A DNA stretch of 64,000 bases from Coenobita brevimanus (GCA_032717465.1 CM064697.1:2049501-2113500), one strand, 5' to 3'; positions 24,702-35,754 are shown, numbered from the stretch's first letter. Numbers and translations: made by a program. Notes: a model not told the origin generated them from the letters alone.

Positions 24702-24842
24702 GATGGGAGGCGTCTCTCACGGGGAAAACTTGACCATGATGCAGTGTGTAATTACCTTGGTCTGCGATGGTCAGTGTTTGCCGGGAGTGTACAGGAGGGC
24801 GCAAAAGCTCGCCTTGTGCTTTATCTCTTCTCCTTTTCGCTC

Positions 24843-25018
24843 CTTCTGCTGGTTGTTATTCCTAAACTGAGAGAGGCCTGGTACATCTGTTCTGCTTTAC
24901 ACTTCCTTCTGCTGGCTGATATTCCCAAGTTAAGAGAGGCTTGTTACATCTCTTCTGCTTTTCACCCCTTTCTGCTGGATGATATTCCTAAGCTGAGAGA
25001 GGCTTAGCACATCTCTGC
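24843..25018. repeat. 63-bp tandem repeat, three units
   Basis: CTTCTGCTGGxTGxTATTCC, then TAAxxTGAGAGAGGC and TACATCTxTTCTGCTTT. Units start near 24843, 24906 and 24969, almost exactly 63 bp (21 codons) apart. All three stay open in one frame. The last unit runs into repeat family D. Confidence 0.93.
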
Positions 25019-25143
25019 CCACAGATGATAGTATGTGTATGATATGTCAGGAAGAAGAGTGACGAACATATCCTAAGTATGAAGCAGACGCTGTACAGTA
25101 GAATAGCAGGTGAAATTTTGTCCCTGGCTGTACCTGACTGAAT
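24975..25143. repeat. dispersed repeat family D, copy 1
   Basis: GATATTCCTAAGCTGAGAGA through GATATGTCAGGAAGAAGAG, CGAACATATCCTAAGT, ACAGTAGAATAGCAGGTGAA and TTTTGTCCCTGGCTGTACC. It matches 35755-35935 in the same order and orientation. Confidence 0.75.
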
Positions 25144-25179
25144 TGCGTTTCGTGCTGTTGCTGACAGTCGCTTGGCCCG

Positions 25180-25480
25180 TTAAAGTATTAACTCTTTGGG
25201 TCCGAGAGGCCGATCCTGAAATGAATAAAACCATTTGACGGCTGCTGCATTAAAAGAGAGTCGCCTAAATAATAGTGCAGTCGTTATGCCTTAGACCGCG
25301 AGAAGTTTCCCATTGTCGAGAAAAATGTCTACGGTACCGATCGCAAGAGAAAAACAGATAAATCGTTTCCTGAGGTTAAAAGGTTAATCGAAAGCGTAAC
25401 GTGAAAGGGTTATGGAGAGTGTTTCTGATCCTCTCAGACGAGTCCATTGCCAGCCTGAATAAAATGGACAGACGGAAGAT
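25180..25480. mobile_element. TTAA hairpin MITE remnants
   Basis: ATTAACTCTTTGGGTCCGAG, AAATGAATAAAACCATTTGA, GTGAAAGGGTTATGG and CCTGAATAAAATGGACAGAC are all recognisable family landmarks but scattered, so more than one degraded copy is likely. Confidence 0.45.
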
Positions 25481-25764
25481 AAACTCAGACAAGGAGGCAG
25501 CCATTGTAGTGACCGGGTTACTGTGTGGATCGACTGGTTCGCTGTGGTTTATATGGAATGCTGTAAATACTGTCTTGAGTGAGGCTTAGCTTATAGTGTG
25601 TACTTTATGTTGTAGTCATACATTGTTTTCATGTTGGGAGTTTCGCGTTCCTAGATAAGTTGTTTTGAGAATTCTATGTAATTAGTTGTCTGCTTATTTG
25701 ATTTGTATCGTGCTACATTTGGCGTTAAATAGAAGGAAAGGACACAGGTTACCGTGGATACTTA

Positions 25765-25925
25765 ACCCTTTTATCAGAAGAGTTTCCCACATATCATGAG
25801 ATCTTTAGATGCTAAGATAGAATGTGAATCCAAAATGTGCACCATCCAACGATAATATCAAACAGGACAGGAGGCTGAATAATGAATGTGTCAATATACC
25901 CTTTTATCAGACGCTTTGTTTTCAG
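25765..25925. mobile_element. TTAA hairpin MITE remnant
   Basis: CTTAACCCTTTTATCAGAAG at the left and an ATACCCTTTTATCAGACG repeat at the right. Internal matches are weak. Confidence 0.35.
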
Positions 25926-25929
25926 TACT

Positions 25930-28136
25930 TCCCCATAAAATATTCTAGATATAAGAAAACTGCAAAGTAATTATGGGATCTTATTATTTGGACTTGTGGT
26001 GTATGGACAGGTGTGGGATGAGGAGGCAGGAACAGGTGATGTGGACTGGGCCTGTCAAAACATCTCAGGTTCCCCCACACTCCCACACTTGTCACTCTCA
26101 CCCGCTGAACTAATAGGCCAAATGGGGGTGAAGGAGAAGGGGGTCGGTGGAGAGGAGCGACCTGGGGATCACCGAGAGCACACGGGCACCTCTCCCTCAC
26201 TCCTCCGTTTGTGGCTGTGGTGAGTTGTGGACGGGGGAAGAGGTTAGGCTACGTAGGGGTCGGTGGGCCTGGCCAGCACTCCACTCCTGTCTTTAGTTGT
26301 CCACCTGTCCCAGATTTCGAGAGACTTCGCAGAATTTTTTCATTAAGAAATAGCACCTTCCTTTTACACAGAACACTTTCATGTTTTCTCGTGTATTATT
26401 ATTCGCTTTTAATTTGACCTTTGTATGCATGAAGAATATACCAGATCCTTCGTTTGGTATATTATTAAATGCTTTTAATGTCAGCATTGTTTGGCTTAAG
26501 ATCATACAAGAGGATGTTAGAGGATGTTAACCGAAATAACCCGGCAAGAAATAGCTGCTAGGAAATCATCGAGGCCAGCGAGAATATGTTTCTGTGAACG
26601 GAGCGGGAAGCTGAATAAAAATGCTGCAAGAAGACTGCATTTGGGAGTGTTAGTAGCGTACCATGATTATCCTGTGGGTCAGAGAAATAGTTGTGGTAAA
26701 AGAAAAGAAAGTCAAAACTACGAGTAATGGATGTGGATCTTTTGAGATATATATTTAGTCTATATTAGCTAAGAATGAGGTAATGAAATGTTAGATTATT
26801 ATGAAGGAACGCACTGTAGGTGACTGATCACTGGGAAGCAGAGACTATACTGAGAATGAATCAGAGTAGTTAAAAAGGAAGTGTTGAGAAGTTAAAGGTC
26901 GAAGATATGGCGGGACAGACTGAGATTTCAAGGTATGTGAATGTGTGGTGCAGTGAAGTATGGACGTCGTTTTCGAACTGTTTTTGTTTACTGGTTATTC
27001 GTATTGTTCAGTCTTTTAGTCCTAAAACTATTTTTTTTCCCGTCTTCAGAATGTGTGTTTACGTCTTAATCAACCTTTCTTTTGTTCTACGTTATCATCG
27101 TTTTATTTTTTACCCCGATTCAGTTTATACTGTCCGATTTATTTCGTCTCATGGTGATGTCCTCGGCTTTTATTATTCTTAGACATGGTGTTTTGTATAT
27201 ATTGTCTTTTGTTTACGTTTTCTTTACCACGCTATTGTTTGTTTACCTTTGCATTTTAATTTTGGTCACAACTAGAGGAGCAGTTGTTGAAATTCCCCTC
27301 CCCCCTTATTTTTAAGAGTGTACAGGTCCAGTTGTGATCACCCTAGTAGATATAAACTGATAATGAACTCTTCAGTGCTGGAAGCAAGCAAAAATTCTGC
27401 TAAGGGTAACACCATATTTTGTTGAAGGGAGGGAACCCTTACCAGTGAAGGGATTAACTTTGTTTCAATTAAAAAGTTTTTCCCCTGTGTTATAAATACG
27501 TTCGTTCATCGTTTTCCATTTGTCCTTCAGTCATCAATGTCTTCTCAGAATTCCAAAGTGCGACCAGTTATGCTTTTTCAGCCAGTTCAGTATTCTGCAG
27601 ACTCAGGCGCAAAAAGACATTGTGTGTTTTTACCAAGTACATAATTAACACGGAGGGAGGCACAGTAAAAGCTCCGGTCCCCATTGTTTGCCGTGATGTC
27701 CGAGGTCCCGGTTCGAGCTCCGCAGTGGGAGGCGGGGCTGCGGAATTAAGGAGTTTGTCTGGCGGTGGGGCTCACAGCAGGCCACCACACTCCCCGACAT
27801 CATCCCAGCCACGCCACATGGAACGATCTGCTTTTCCTTCCCTAACAGCCCATCACCGTCCCCCCCTGTACTGATTGGCGTTGTAACACGTCTTCAGCCT
27901 ATTCAGTTTCACCATGTTCGTTTCTAATTTTTCTCACCCATGCACTGTTCAGTCTCTTTGGGTATTAGAAGGCATCATCTCCCGTCTGAAATATACTGCA
28001 GTCAAATCTTTAAGAACGAGGAAGCAAAATAAACAATAATTGATCAGAATAAAGTGCATGGCGAGGCACATGACGTGAGGTGCACTTTATGTCGTAGTCA
28101 GTGGAATGGTTTCTGCATCAAAGACGTCATAAAGCA

Positions 28137-28140
<4 letters not shown>
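25930..28140. other. no recognisable gene
   Basis: 26000-26230 and 27650-27870 are GC-richer. 26900-27320 is T-rich. 27360-27470 has weak MITE words (CTCTTCAGTGCTGGAAGC, CCAGTGAAGGGATTAA). GTGGCTGTG|GTGAGT at 26220 follows a 74-codon open frame, but nothing else supports an exon. Confidence 0.4.

Positions 28141-28141
<1 letters not shown>

Positions 28142-28202
<61 letters not shown>
28142..28202. repeat. (GT)n microsatellite with a short (AC) palindromic arm
   Basis: About 30 GT units followed directly by GACACACACAAA, which could fold back on the GT strand. Confidence 0.98.
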
Positions 28203-28204
<2 letters not shown>

Positions 28205-28557
28205 CACACACAAAACGTTAGGCCAGTGAAGTGGAGTCGAGAATTTCGCATGTTCGAATGATGAATGGATGCTTGACCTATTTCATTGGGCACTTTGTTG
28301 ATAGTTCTCCTGTTTTAGTGCTTTGATGTTCCTATTTCTGCACATCTTCCACCCCATCTACTAGCGGGAAGTTGGGCAGAGAAGATTGTGATGAAATCTT
28401 TAAGTGTAATCATCCTTTTCAAAATAGCTGACGTCGATGGCGTTTTCTTTCGTCGTTTCCAGGCTTGCCAGGTCTGTCTTTCAGTTCACTCTTGTTAGCC
28501 TTTGCAACCATAAAACTCACAGCTTTCCCCAAGTCGTCCCCAGCTGCAACTACTCAC

Positions 28558-28662
28558 CTCTCCAACTCTCCATAACTCGACTGAAACTCTCACCATCGCT
28601 CTCCGTGGTGTTCTGAGACCCTGAACTCACTTTAGGAGGGTCATCACCTCTCAGTGGGGCCC
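28558..28662 (-). CDS. candidate internal exon, 105 nt, phase 1-1
   Basis: On the minus strand an AG (28664-28663) after GGCCTTCACCCACTCC is followed by 105 nt with no stop in one frame, ending at a good donor (GGAGAG|GTGAGTAG, donor at 28557). The peptide reads APLRGDDPPKVSSGSQNTTE then SDGESFSRVMESWR. It is acidic and Ser-rich, like a disordered region or phosphosite-rich linker. Entry and exit are both phase 1, so the exon length is a multiple of three. Alternative donors lie inside it (AAA|GTGAGT at about 28630) and downstream (GCT|GTGAGT at about 28521). The open frame also extends upstream of the acceptor to a TGA at about 28700. I do not recognise the protein and found no neighbouring exon. 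Confidence 0.3.
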
Positions 28663-28923
28663 CTGGAGTGGGTGAAGGCCTCTGGAGCCCCACACCACTT
28701 CACTCCATCACCCCCTCCCCCCAACAGTTTAGAGCTGAGACTTACAAAACAGCTTACTGTAATTTTTCTGTTGTTAAAAAGACGTGTGTTTGAAGGAAGA
28801 GCAAAGGATATAGCAAAGTTCTTTCTTCAGAAAACAAATATTAGCAATTTCCGTTTCGTAACTAAGCTTTGTTTTGTGAGACGAGGGGGATATTTCTTTT
28901 TAAAAATCTGTACTCGAATTTTT

Positions 28924-29140
28924 CTTGCAAAAGCAAATCATAGTTGCGGCAGAAAACTAATAAGTTTCTGTGTGACGGAACGTTCACTCTACTCTCCTTG
29001 TCCTTCCTTGAAAATAATAATGCATTAAGACAGGAAGTTGAGCATGAGTTTGTATGTGAATCAACGCCTACCCTCCTTTCTTTGTCCTTCCTGCAAAAGC
29101 AAATCAAAGTTACGACAAGGGATTGATCATAAGTGTGGCT
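28924..29140. repeat. ~84-bp tandem repeat, two and a half units
   Basis: CTTGCAAAAGCAAATCATAG (28924), CTTGAAAATAATAATGCATT (29007) and CTGCAAAAGCAAATCAAAGT (29091) each begin a unit, and the first two units end in TTTGTCCTTC-like sequence. It may be related to the array at 40060-40530, which contains TCCTACAAAAGCATATCTCA. Confidence 0.8.
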
Positions 29141-29530
29141 TTGAATCAAGGTCGAGGGGTCCAAGGTTGGGTCCCCGGGGTAGGTTGTGGGCCCCCGCAG
29201 TGCCAGCCTGCGCCGTGACCAATAGGGGAGACACCACATTTGTATTGTTGTCCGCCGCTCCGGGTATGGATGTGTGCGCCCCCATGCACATACCCAAGCA
29301 GGTTACAAGACGCACATACTCGTACCCAACCCATACCACTATACGTATTACCAAGCATAATACCAAGCATTTATCTACACACCCGTACCGTACCCTATCC
29401 ATACCACCACACGTGTTGCCAAACACTTGTTTGCACACACTCGTACCTCCCCGGGGAGATTTTTAGAACGGGAAGGATTGGATACAACTTTGATTAATTT
29501 TTCAGTACTATACAGTAGTACTCCTACAAA
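29141..29530. other. GC-rich then ACAC/TACC-rich unique DNA
   Basis: A GC-rich stretch (29150-29270) is followed by imperfect repeats of CGTACCCTATCCATACCACC-like words (29280-29450). Open frames on both strands reflect these words. Confidence 0.4.
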
Positions 29531-29534
29531 AAAG

Positions 29535-29559
29535 AAAAAAAAAAAAAAAAAAAAAAAAA
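29535..29559. repeat. poly(A) run
   Basis: About 25 A. It could be an old retroposon tail, but no body is recognised upstream. Confidence 0.9.
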
Positions 29560-29926
29560 TACAGTAATGAGAGAAAATGTTAACGACGTCCTGTGGTATA
29601 AATATAACTACAGTGGAAGAGAAAATTAGCCTGGCATGTGGAAAAACAAGGTGGGAAGGAGGAAATAAGAAAGAAATATCCAAGCTGACGAAAATACAGA
29701 CTTTGGAGTCATTGTTTTCAGTAACTTACACTCCTGTAATAACCACCAGTACCTTGTTTTCTGCCCGACCACCTTACCCTCGTCTGACCACTTAACACTC
29801 AACCTTATTAGCTAGAGTCCAAACAAACACCATTCTCACCTTCCTCCTGCACGTACGTCACTTCTCAGCCAGGAGCGGATTCTTTAAGGGAGAGTGACGG
29901 CAGGGTTTAGTAAATTTTGGAATAGC

Positions 29927-29928
<2 letters not shown>

Positions 29929-30003
<75 letters not shown>
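29929..30003. repeat. (GT)n(GA)n compound microsatellite
   Basis: 23 GT units followed by about 14 GA units. Confidence 0.99.
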
Positions 30004-30004
<1 letters not shown>

Positions 30005-30006
<2 letters not shown>

Positions 30007-31460
30007 CACCAATAAAATTATAACCAAATTTCCCCATTGCCATCATTATACCGGGAACATTTTAGTAATTCACCTGCTGATTTTCTCCCCTGATCATTGT
30101 GTAGTGGCCTCGTCCTTAGGTTGGGTATCAGCTGCATTGGGGAAGTCCACTGTAAATTGCTAAGTTGAGGAAAGCAGAAACTGGACAGCTTAATAAATAC
30201 GTAATAGCAGAGTAGATCCAGAAATTTATTTATTGAAGAGCCTCTGCCTGGATTAAACATATAACCACTTCTTAAAATTTGGCCACCATTTCTTGGTACT
30301 GTAGAACCTGTATAAATATCTTAAGACTGACCTGTGCGAGCCCGACCGTGCGGTATTGGCTTAGTATGCAAATTAGTGGTTTAGTCGCGATGGAATTTTA
30401 CCTTGTTGATTATATATAAACATCGAGGTATTTTTAGAAAAGGCTGTTCTTGCCTTCATTATTGTTTTTCTTCTGAGGTGTAGTGCAAAAACGGTGACTC
30501 CCAAAAGAAAGATTATGGTGATTAAGTGTTCGCTAAGTGTCGGTGTGAGTGGAGTGGCTGGTGCGGGTGTTTGTGGGAACTGGTTTGTTGTTGGGCGTAT
30601 TCTATTCCCTGGAAGATTTGAAGGCTTTAGGTAACAGGACTTCTCATCAAGGGACGGTGCCGTGCCTCTGGACCTACTGTACAGCCGGACATAGGAATTT
30701 GTTGGGTTATGTCTGGTACCACTGCCATGTAAGGAACAGTGACAATATCAAAATAAGGAAGGAACAGAGGTGACGAACGCAGAGCCTTCCTTCCTCAAAT
30801 CATAGCCTATAGTGGTTATTGACCTGAATGACTTTTGTGCACTAGATAGACATAAATTTGCTTCAGGTACCTAATACTTCCATATAAATAATGAGTTGTT
30901 GCTTGTTTTCTTTATCTTGTATTTCAAAGTGCAAATCACTACCCAAACCATAAAACATATGCGAATTTCTGTGGCCTAGTGTACAAGAATATTGCTTATA
31001 TAATCATGGTCGTGCAAAAATGAAAAGAATGGGAGGAGAGTATGTAGGTATAACTGGAAATAAAAACGAGTTGGTTATTTTTATTTTCCCTCGGCACTTT
31101 TAGCAGGATATCATTTATATTTTATTCTTGCTGTCTCCCCCAAATTTTATCAATCTTAGAAGGAACTTTTTAAATTAGTGAGGTTAGATATAGCCTTTAT
31201 TTACCATTTCACTACCAGGAAGCTCTCTTAAGCTAATAATAAGTTTCTGATAGTAGCAAGAAAAACTACAAAAATACGTCATTGAGCTGAAGGCACAGTC
31301 AAGGAAGCAACTATCTTCCCAAAAGTTAACGAATACATAGGGGAAAAATCGAGCCTTCTGAAACACTCACTAGTAGAGATGGGGTTTTCATTGTATTTCG
31401 CCAGTTTTAAGCTTTCTTCAGACGGAATTGGGAAGATATTTATTTCTTTGACTGTACGAA
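30005..31460. other. no recognisable feature
   Basis: AT-rich unique DNA. A 74-codon open frame at 30549-30773 has no domain or splice support. Confidence 0.5.
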
Positions 31461-32690
31461 GCACTTGAGTTTTAATTCGTCTTCAGCCATTACTCGTGCA
31501 CATTTTCCAGAAGTTTACCCTCTTAACATCAAGCTCCTTTAATGCATTTGACTATCTCACCTCATTTACATATGGACTGCCTTACCTAATCCATTTTCGC
31601 TGTTTGAGTACATTTGATTATTCTGTCCGGCACTTAAGTCCTAATGTGCTTTCACCTCCTGTCAGCCGCACACATTTTCCAACAGCATACCATCACTTCT
31701 CCATCATCCTTAAATTCACCTTTCCCGTCTTCCATGGTCAGCATATTTGCTCTCTCCATTGATCTCTTTAATCTCTCTGGGCTGGATTGATTGTTTTCTG
31801 CAGCAGTAAGCTTTCACCATTTAACCATTTTACTTTTGGGGTGCCATGAAAATTTTATTCGTGTTTTTACCAGACGATTTGATTCAACTTAAGAATTCAC
31901 CCTTGTACGGAAAATGGTTAATGACGGCTTTTCAGACTGAATAAAATGGCCTGGAGATAGCGTGAATATAAATGGCGCCTTTGAACTGAAGTGGTTAATC
32001 ATGCTGGCTTTGTAACAGTCTGCCCACCTTCCTAAAACATTCTACAGTTTACATGGTTCCTCTTTTTCGGTGTGCGTATTTACCATTTTTTCTCAACGGT
32101 TGTTTCTCTCTGGTTTGGTTTGCATATACACTCCAACAGTTGAATCCTAATCATGCCATCATTTGTAATCATAGACATGTTCCAATACTTTTCCCTGCCA
32201 AATATATCCTGCAAATATACTCTTTTCCCCCACTCCTTGTCTGTTTGAGTTGATTTGCCAATTCACTCCAGTAGTTGAATTCCAATTATGTCATTCTCTG
32301 ACAGTCACATACGTCATCCAGTAGTTTAGCCTCCTAAGTATTTTCTATATATTTACCCTTTTCCTTCAACCCTGGCCTCTGTCTCTCCATCTGGGTTGCT
32401 CTGCAGATTCACTCCAGCCGTTGAATCCTCTCATCATCTGTCAGCCATATAGGTTTACAAATATTTTACTCGTTTAAGTACTTCATACAGATTAATTTTC
32501 TTCTCCCATCCCTTGTATCTCTCTGTGGGATGGTTAATACGTTCACTCCAGCAGCTGAATCTTAATTATGTCATCATCTGTTAATTATATACGTTTGACA
32601 GCTCTGTATCCTCCTAGGTATTCCCAGCTTTCAATTTGCCTTCCCAGTCTCCCTCGGTCCACACACATTTACCCTCTCCTTTGATCCCTT
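31461..32690. repeat. ~135-145 bp satellite, six or more units, interrupted by a MITE
   Basis: Units carry CACTCCAGCAGTTGAATCCT, TAATTATGTCATCATCTGTxA, CATATACGTTTTCCAxxAGTTT, a CCTCCTAAGTATTTTC block and a CTTGTCTCTCTGTGGGTTG block. Starts are near 31461, 31631, 32129, 32264, 32410 and 32544; the last four are 134-146 bp apart. The missing stretch between 31790 and 32000 is occupied by a MITE. Confidence 0.88.
31821..31998. mobile_element. TTAA hairpin MITE, complete copy inside a satellite
   Basis: 178 bp with TTAA at both ends. The left end is TTAACCATTTTACTTTTGGG and the right end TTTGAACTGAAGTGGTTAA. The left half has CCAGACGATTTGATTCAACT, and the right half has its near inverse, AGACTGAATAAAATGGCCTGG minus one base at each side. 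Its flanks are satellite sequence, so both boundaries can be seen. TTAA duplication and C-rich inverted termini are what piggyBac-superfamily elements produce. It has no coding capacity and would depend on a transposase encoded elsewhere. Confidence 0.78.
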
Positions 32691-32735
32691 TTCTCTTTCT
32701 CTGTTTACTCTCTTCGTGCTTGACAAATTCCCCCA

Positions 32736-32971
32736 CTCCTCCTCCTCCTCCTCCTCCAATTCCTCCTCCTCCTTCTCCAATTCCTCCTCCTCCTCCTCCA
32801 ATTCCTCCTCCTCCTCCTCCAATTCCTCCTTCTCCTCCTCCAGTTCCTCCTCCTCCTCCTCCTCCAGTTTCTCCTCCTCCTCCAGTTTCTCCTCCTCCTC
32901 CTCCTCCTCCAGTTCCTCCTTGTCCTCCTCCTCCTCCAGTTCCTCCTTCTCCTCCTCCTCCTCCTCCTGAT
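32736..32971. repeat. (TCC)n tract with an 18-bp superperiod
   Basis: TCCTCCTCCTCCTCCAAT and TCCTCCTCCTCCTCCAGT recur, giving poly-Glu-Leu frames on the minus strand and Pro/Ser frames on the plus strand. The 149-codon Glu-rich minus frame (32631-33080) crosses it. I regard that as repeat translation, although acidic coiled coils of this kind do exist. Confidence 0.9.
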
Positions 32972-33268
32972 TCCCCTTTTCATGCCTTACCTTAATGTTC
33001 CCGGGGAGGTCAACAGAACGCTGCTTGAAACATTTAAGAATTTCCCCGTCTAAATACTGCTGTTCCCAATGAGCGTCCAAGAGGGAAGGCGATTTGAATA
33101 AAAAAAGACAAAGGAAAAAAACTTAAGCTTTCTCTCTTGCCTTTCCGGACAGCCTGGAACCTTTGTCTCTCCTGCCTCAGTGAGAGTGGAAAGCATGGAA
33201 GAAAAACACGGCTACTCGATCCCTTTGCTTTACTGTTTGATTTCTTTGTTTTGTGGGGCACTTATTAG

Positions 33269-33271
<3 letters not shown>

Positions 33272-33315
<44 letters not shown>
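33272..33315. repeat. (GA)n microsatellite
   Basis: About 22 GA units. Confidence 0.99.
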
Positions 33316-33318
<3 letters not shown>

Positions 33319-33395
33319 CAGATAAAAAGTGATAGGTAGAAGGAGCTTTGCAAACATGGGAGAATTTAGGATCTCGCAAGATGGATGAGAGAGTT

Positions 33396-33559
33396 TTAAA
33401 CCCTTTCCATCCACTGACGTGTTTTTGCTTTATTCTTAAGACTCCATACGTTTGCCTTCAGATTAGGGACATTTATCGATTTCGAGGACGAGAGAGCCAC
33501 ATAACATTTATTAACCCCGTTCAATACCAGGGATCCTTACCACAACTCTATAATCGCCT

Positions 33560-33599
<40 letters not shown>

Positions 33600-33778
33600 A
33601 TCAGGTTACACTAGACGTCTTTATGCAACCTAGGAAAGGCCTCCCATTCCAGAGGGGTTGAGAAAGTCTAATAACGCACCCCTTATAGTTGAGAGAGTTG
33701 GACCTAAGCTAAATGAAACCGTCTGGAAATATAAAGTATAAAATAAAATTGACGTCCTTGCGCTGAAGGAGTTAAAAC
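33396..33778. mobile_element. TTAA hairpin MITE, full copy expanded by (GT)n
   Basis: TTAAACCCTTTCCATCCACT at the left, TTAACCCCGTTCAATACCAG at the middle junction (about 33510), and CCTTGCGCTGAAGGAGTTAA at the right. A (GT)n at 33560-33596 lies in the second half next to the CCTGG motif. Confidence 0.65.
33560..33596. repeat. (GT)n microsatellite inside a MITE
   Basis: About 18 GT units within the second half of the MITE at 33396-33778. Confidence 0.98.
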
Positions 33779-33839
33779 TACTTCTGTCCGATTACGTATT
33801 TTTTCCATATCTTATTTCCTACCTTCATATTATTTTATC

Positions 33840-34186
33840 CATCTTTGGACAGACTTCTAGATACTGAGTGGGTAAAACCTTGACTAACCTTTTTGATTTC
33901 AGATGTCTCCGAAGTTGAATATAAAATGGTCTAGTAGCAGGATGACCATAACGTAATACGCCATTGAGGGGGTTATTTAAAAAATCATCGTACTGAAGGG
34001 GTTGATACAGAATCACATGGTAACCCTTTTATTGCGATGACATATGTTTTAGTTGTAGTTTTTTACAAGACGATTTCACTCAGCTTAAGAGAGAGAGTTC
34101 TCGAACTGGAGAGGGTAGACGTAGCCTTCATTAACCCTTCACTACATGAGATCTCCCTCAGGAATACCGCTTAGTGGTGGTCTGAT
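33840..34186. mobile_element. TTAA hairpin MITEs, two adjoining partial copies
   Basis: GAAGTTGAATATAAAATGGTCTG minus its ends and CATCGTACTGAAGGGGTTGA close one copy near 34012. GGTAACCCTTTTATTGCGAT at 34019 opens the next, with ACAAGACGATTTCACTCAGC, TCTCGAACTGGAGAGGGTAG and TTAACCCTTCACTACATGAG following. Confidence 0.6.
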
Positions 34187-34430
34187 TAGCGCCTTCAGTC
34201 TGATGACGTGTTTCTTACTATTTTGTCTTGCTATCTCCAGTTGATTTTCTTCATTATAGGACAGCCTAGACCTATCAACATAGAAAGGTTAGATATAGCT
34301 TCCTGTAACTCCTTGACTACTAGGGGTCCTGCCTCAGTTGAATAAAATAGACTGGCAACAGCAAGACTAATTCTACTTGGAAAGTTTAGGATTTAAGTAG
34401 ACCATCATTTTAAAGGGGCTTTGGGAGTTG
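34187..34430. mobile_element. TTAA hairpin MITE, full-length copy with eroded ends
   Basis: AGCGCCTTCAGTCTGATGAC, then TTGCTATCTCCAGTTGATTT, AGAAAGGTTAGATATAGC, AACTCCTTGACTACTAGGGG, TCAGTTGAATAAAATAGACT, and CATCATTTTAAAGGGGCTTT. This gives the complete order of family landmarks over about 240 bp. Confidence 0.6.
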
Positions 34431-34564
34431 TTCATACAGTACGCGCCTCATACCGCCGTTAGATAACCTAAAAAATGGTTTAGGGATAGCAACAATAGCA
34501 AGACAAAGGACACCTTTGATAGTGATACCCACCTCTGCAATATTGTTGCAATATTGTAAGAGAA

Positions 34565-35400
34565 AAGAAATAGTTACTTACGGTGGAGACAGAGCGGCGC
34601 ATCCCAGGGATCCACTTTTTTATAAATTCTGGTCCAAATAGAGGCCCACTGCAGTACAAAATTTCGTGTGCCTACGTAAAAACTATGGCGTCGTCCCTCT
34701 AGGCGCATAGACTTTAGTCAGGCCTCCCAGGGGCCTACTCCCCTTGGAGGGGGGGTGGTCTTTGGGATTTCACCCTGCCTAAAACGTGGCTTCAGGTTAG
34801 ATCTGCCATTGTGCAAATTTCATACTACGTAAATAAGAATGACATTATCCTCCCGGGGGAAGGAGAGGTCGTCAGGGGTCCTACGTTGCTTAAAATGCGG
34901 TCGGCATAAACGCCTACCGATATGCAAGATTTCGTTTTCCTAGGTTAAAAACTATGGCCGTGCATAATAGCTTTGCTGGGACCCCCGAGGGCCGCTGCCT
35001 CCCCCGTGAGAGGCGACCGTCAGTGGTTCCACATTTCGCAGAACGTGGCTGGGGTGAAAATGTATCAGTACGTGAAATTTCATGTTCTTTGGTTAAAACA
35101 TTGGCCGCGCATAATTATCAACTTTTGTTTGAAAATGCTGGAGACCGCGACCCTAGGGGGTCCAGTCATAGTTATAACGTGGGGCGAGTGAAACTCTACC
35201 AGTGTGCAAAAATTCGTGTTCCTAGGTAACAAGCTATTCATGCCTAACGGTTTTGGTTGGGACAGCCGGGGGCCGCCGTCCCCGTGGGGGCAACCCTCCG
35301 GGGTCCCACCCTACCTGAAACTTGGCCAGGGAGGAGGTCTGCCATTGAACATGTTTTTTCGGAACAGTCTTCTCGGAAGACCTGGACTCCATTCTTTAAA
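34565..35400. repeat. ~140 bp GC-rich satellite, about five units
   Basis: Each unit has TGCAAAATTTCGTGTTCCTA, then GGTAAAAACTATGGCCGTGC, a GGGACCCCCGAGGGCCGC-like palindromic GC block, GTCAGGGGTCCCACCCTGC, and TTAAAACGTGGCTGGGG. The first block recurs near 34660, 34816, 34924, 35072 and 35206. Unit length varies from 108 to 156 bp. Confidence 0.87.
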
Positions 35401-35411
35401 AAAGTACAGTA

Positions 35412-35445
35412 ACTCAGTGAGTGAGTGAGTGAGTGAATGAGTGCG
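35412..35445. repeat. (GTGA)n microsatellite
   Basis: Short GAGT tetranucleotide run with one AATG variant. Confidence 0.9.
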
Positions 35446-35754
35446 TTAGTAAGTGACAGTCTGAGACAAATAATATATTAAGTCGGCCCTGTGGGTACGG
35501 TAAAAACGTCGTCATCGTAGTGTAGAGGGTAACAGGCATAGAAAAATGAGTAATTTACAGGCTGCTTGTACGCGAGCCACACCCCAGCCAGGGGACCAAA
35601 AACAGCCTCAAGCTGCATTACTAAATTAAAGAGAGCGTCATTGTATTGTAGGGGTAAAGGCAAAAAGTGAAATGAGTGGTTGAAGGGCTTCATATACTCT
35701 CAGGGACAATAATTCGCGTAATATATCACATCCCCTTCATATCACTTTCTCTTA

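Noticed and set aside
27690..27735. tRNA-like B box (CCCGGTTCGAGCTCCG)
   Set aside because: No A box at the right distance and no cloverleaf. Chance, or a very old SINE remnant.
29127..29466. Overlapping open frames on both strands in GC-rich/TACC-rich DNA
   Set aside because: Frames open on both strands over the same DNA, no splice support, and repeat-like CGTACC words.
32631..33080. 149-codon Glu-rich minus-strand frame resembling an acidic coiled coil
   Set aside because: The Glu/Leu part is a (TCC)n tract with 18-bp superperiod. All frames there are open and no flanking domain is seen.
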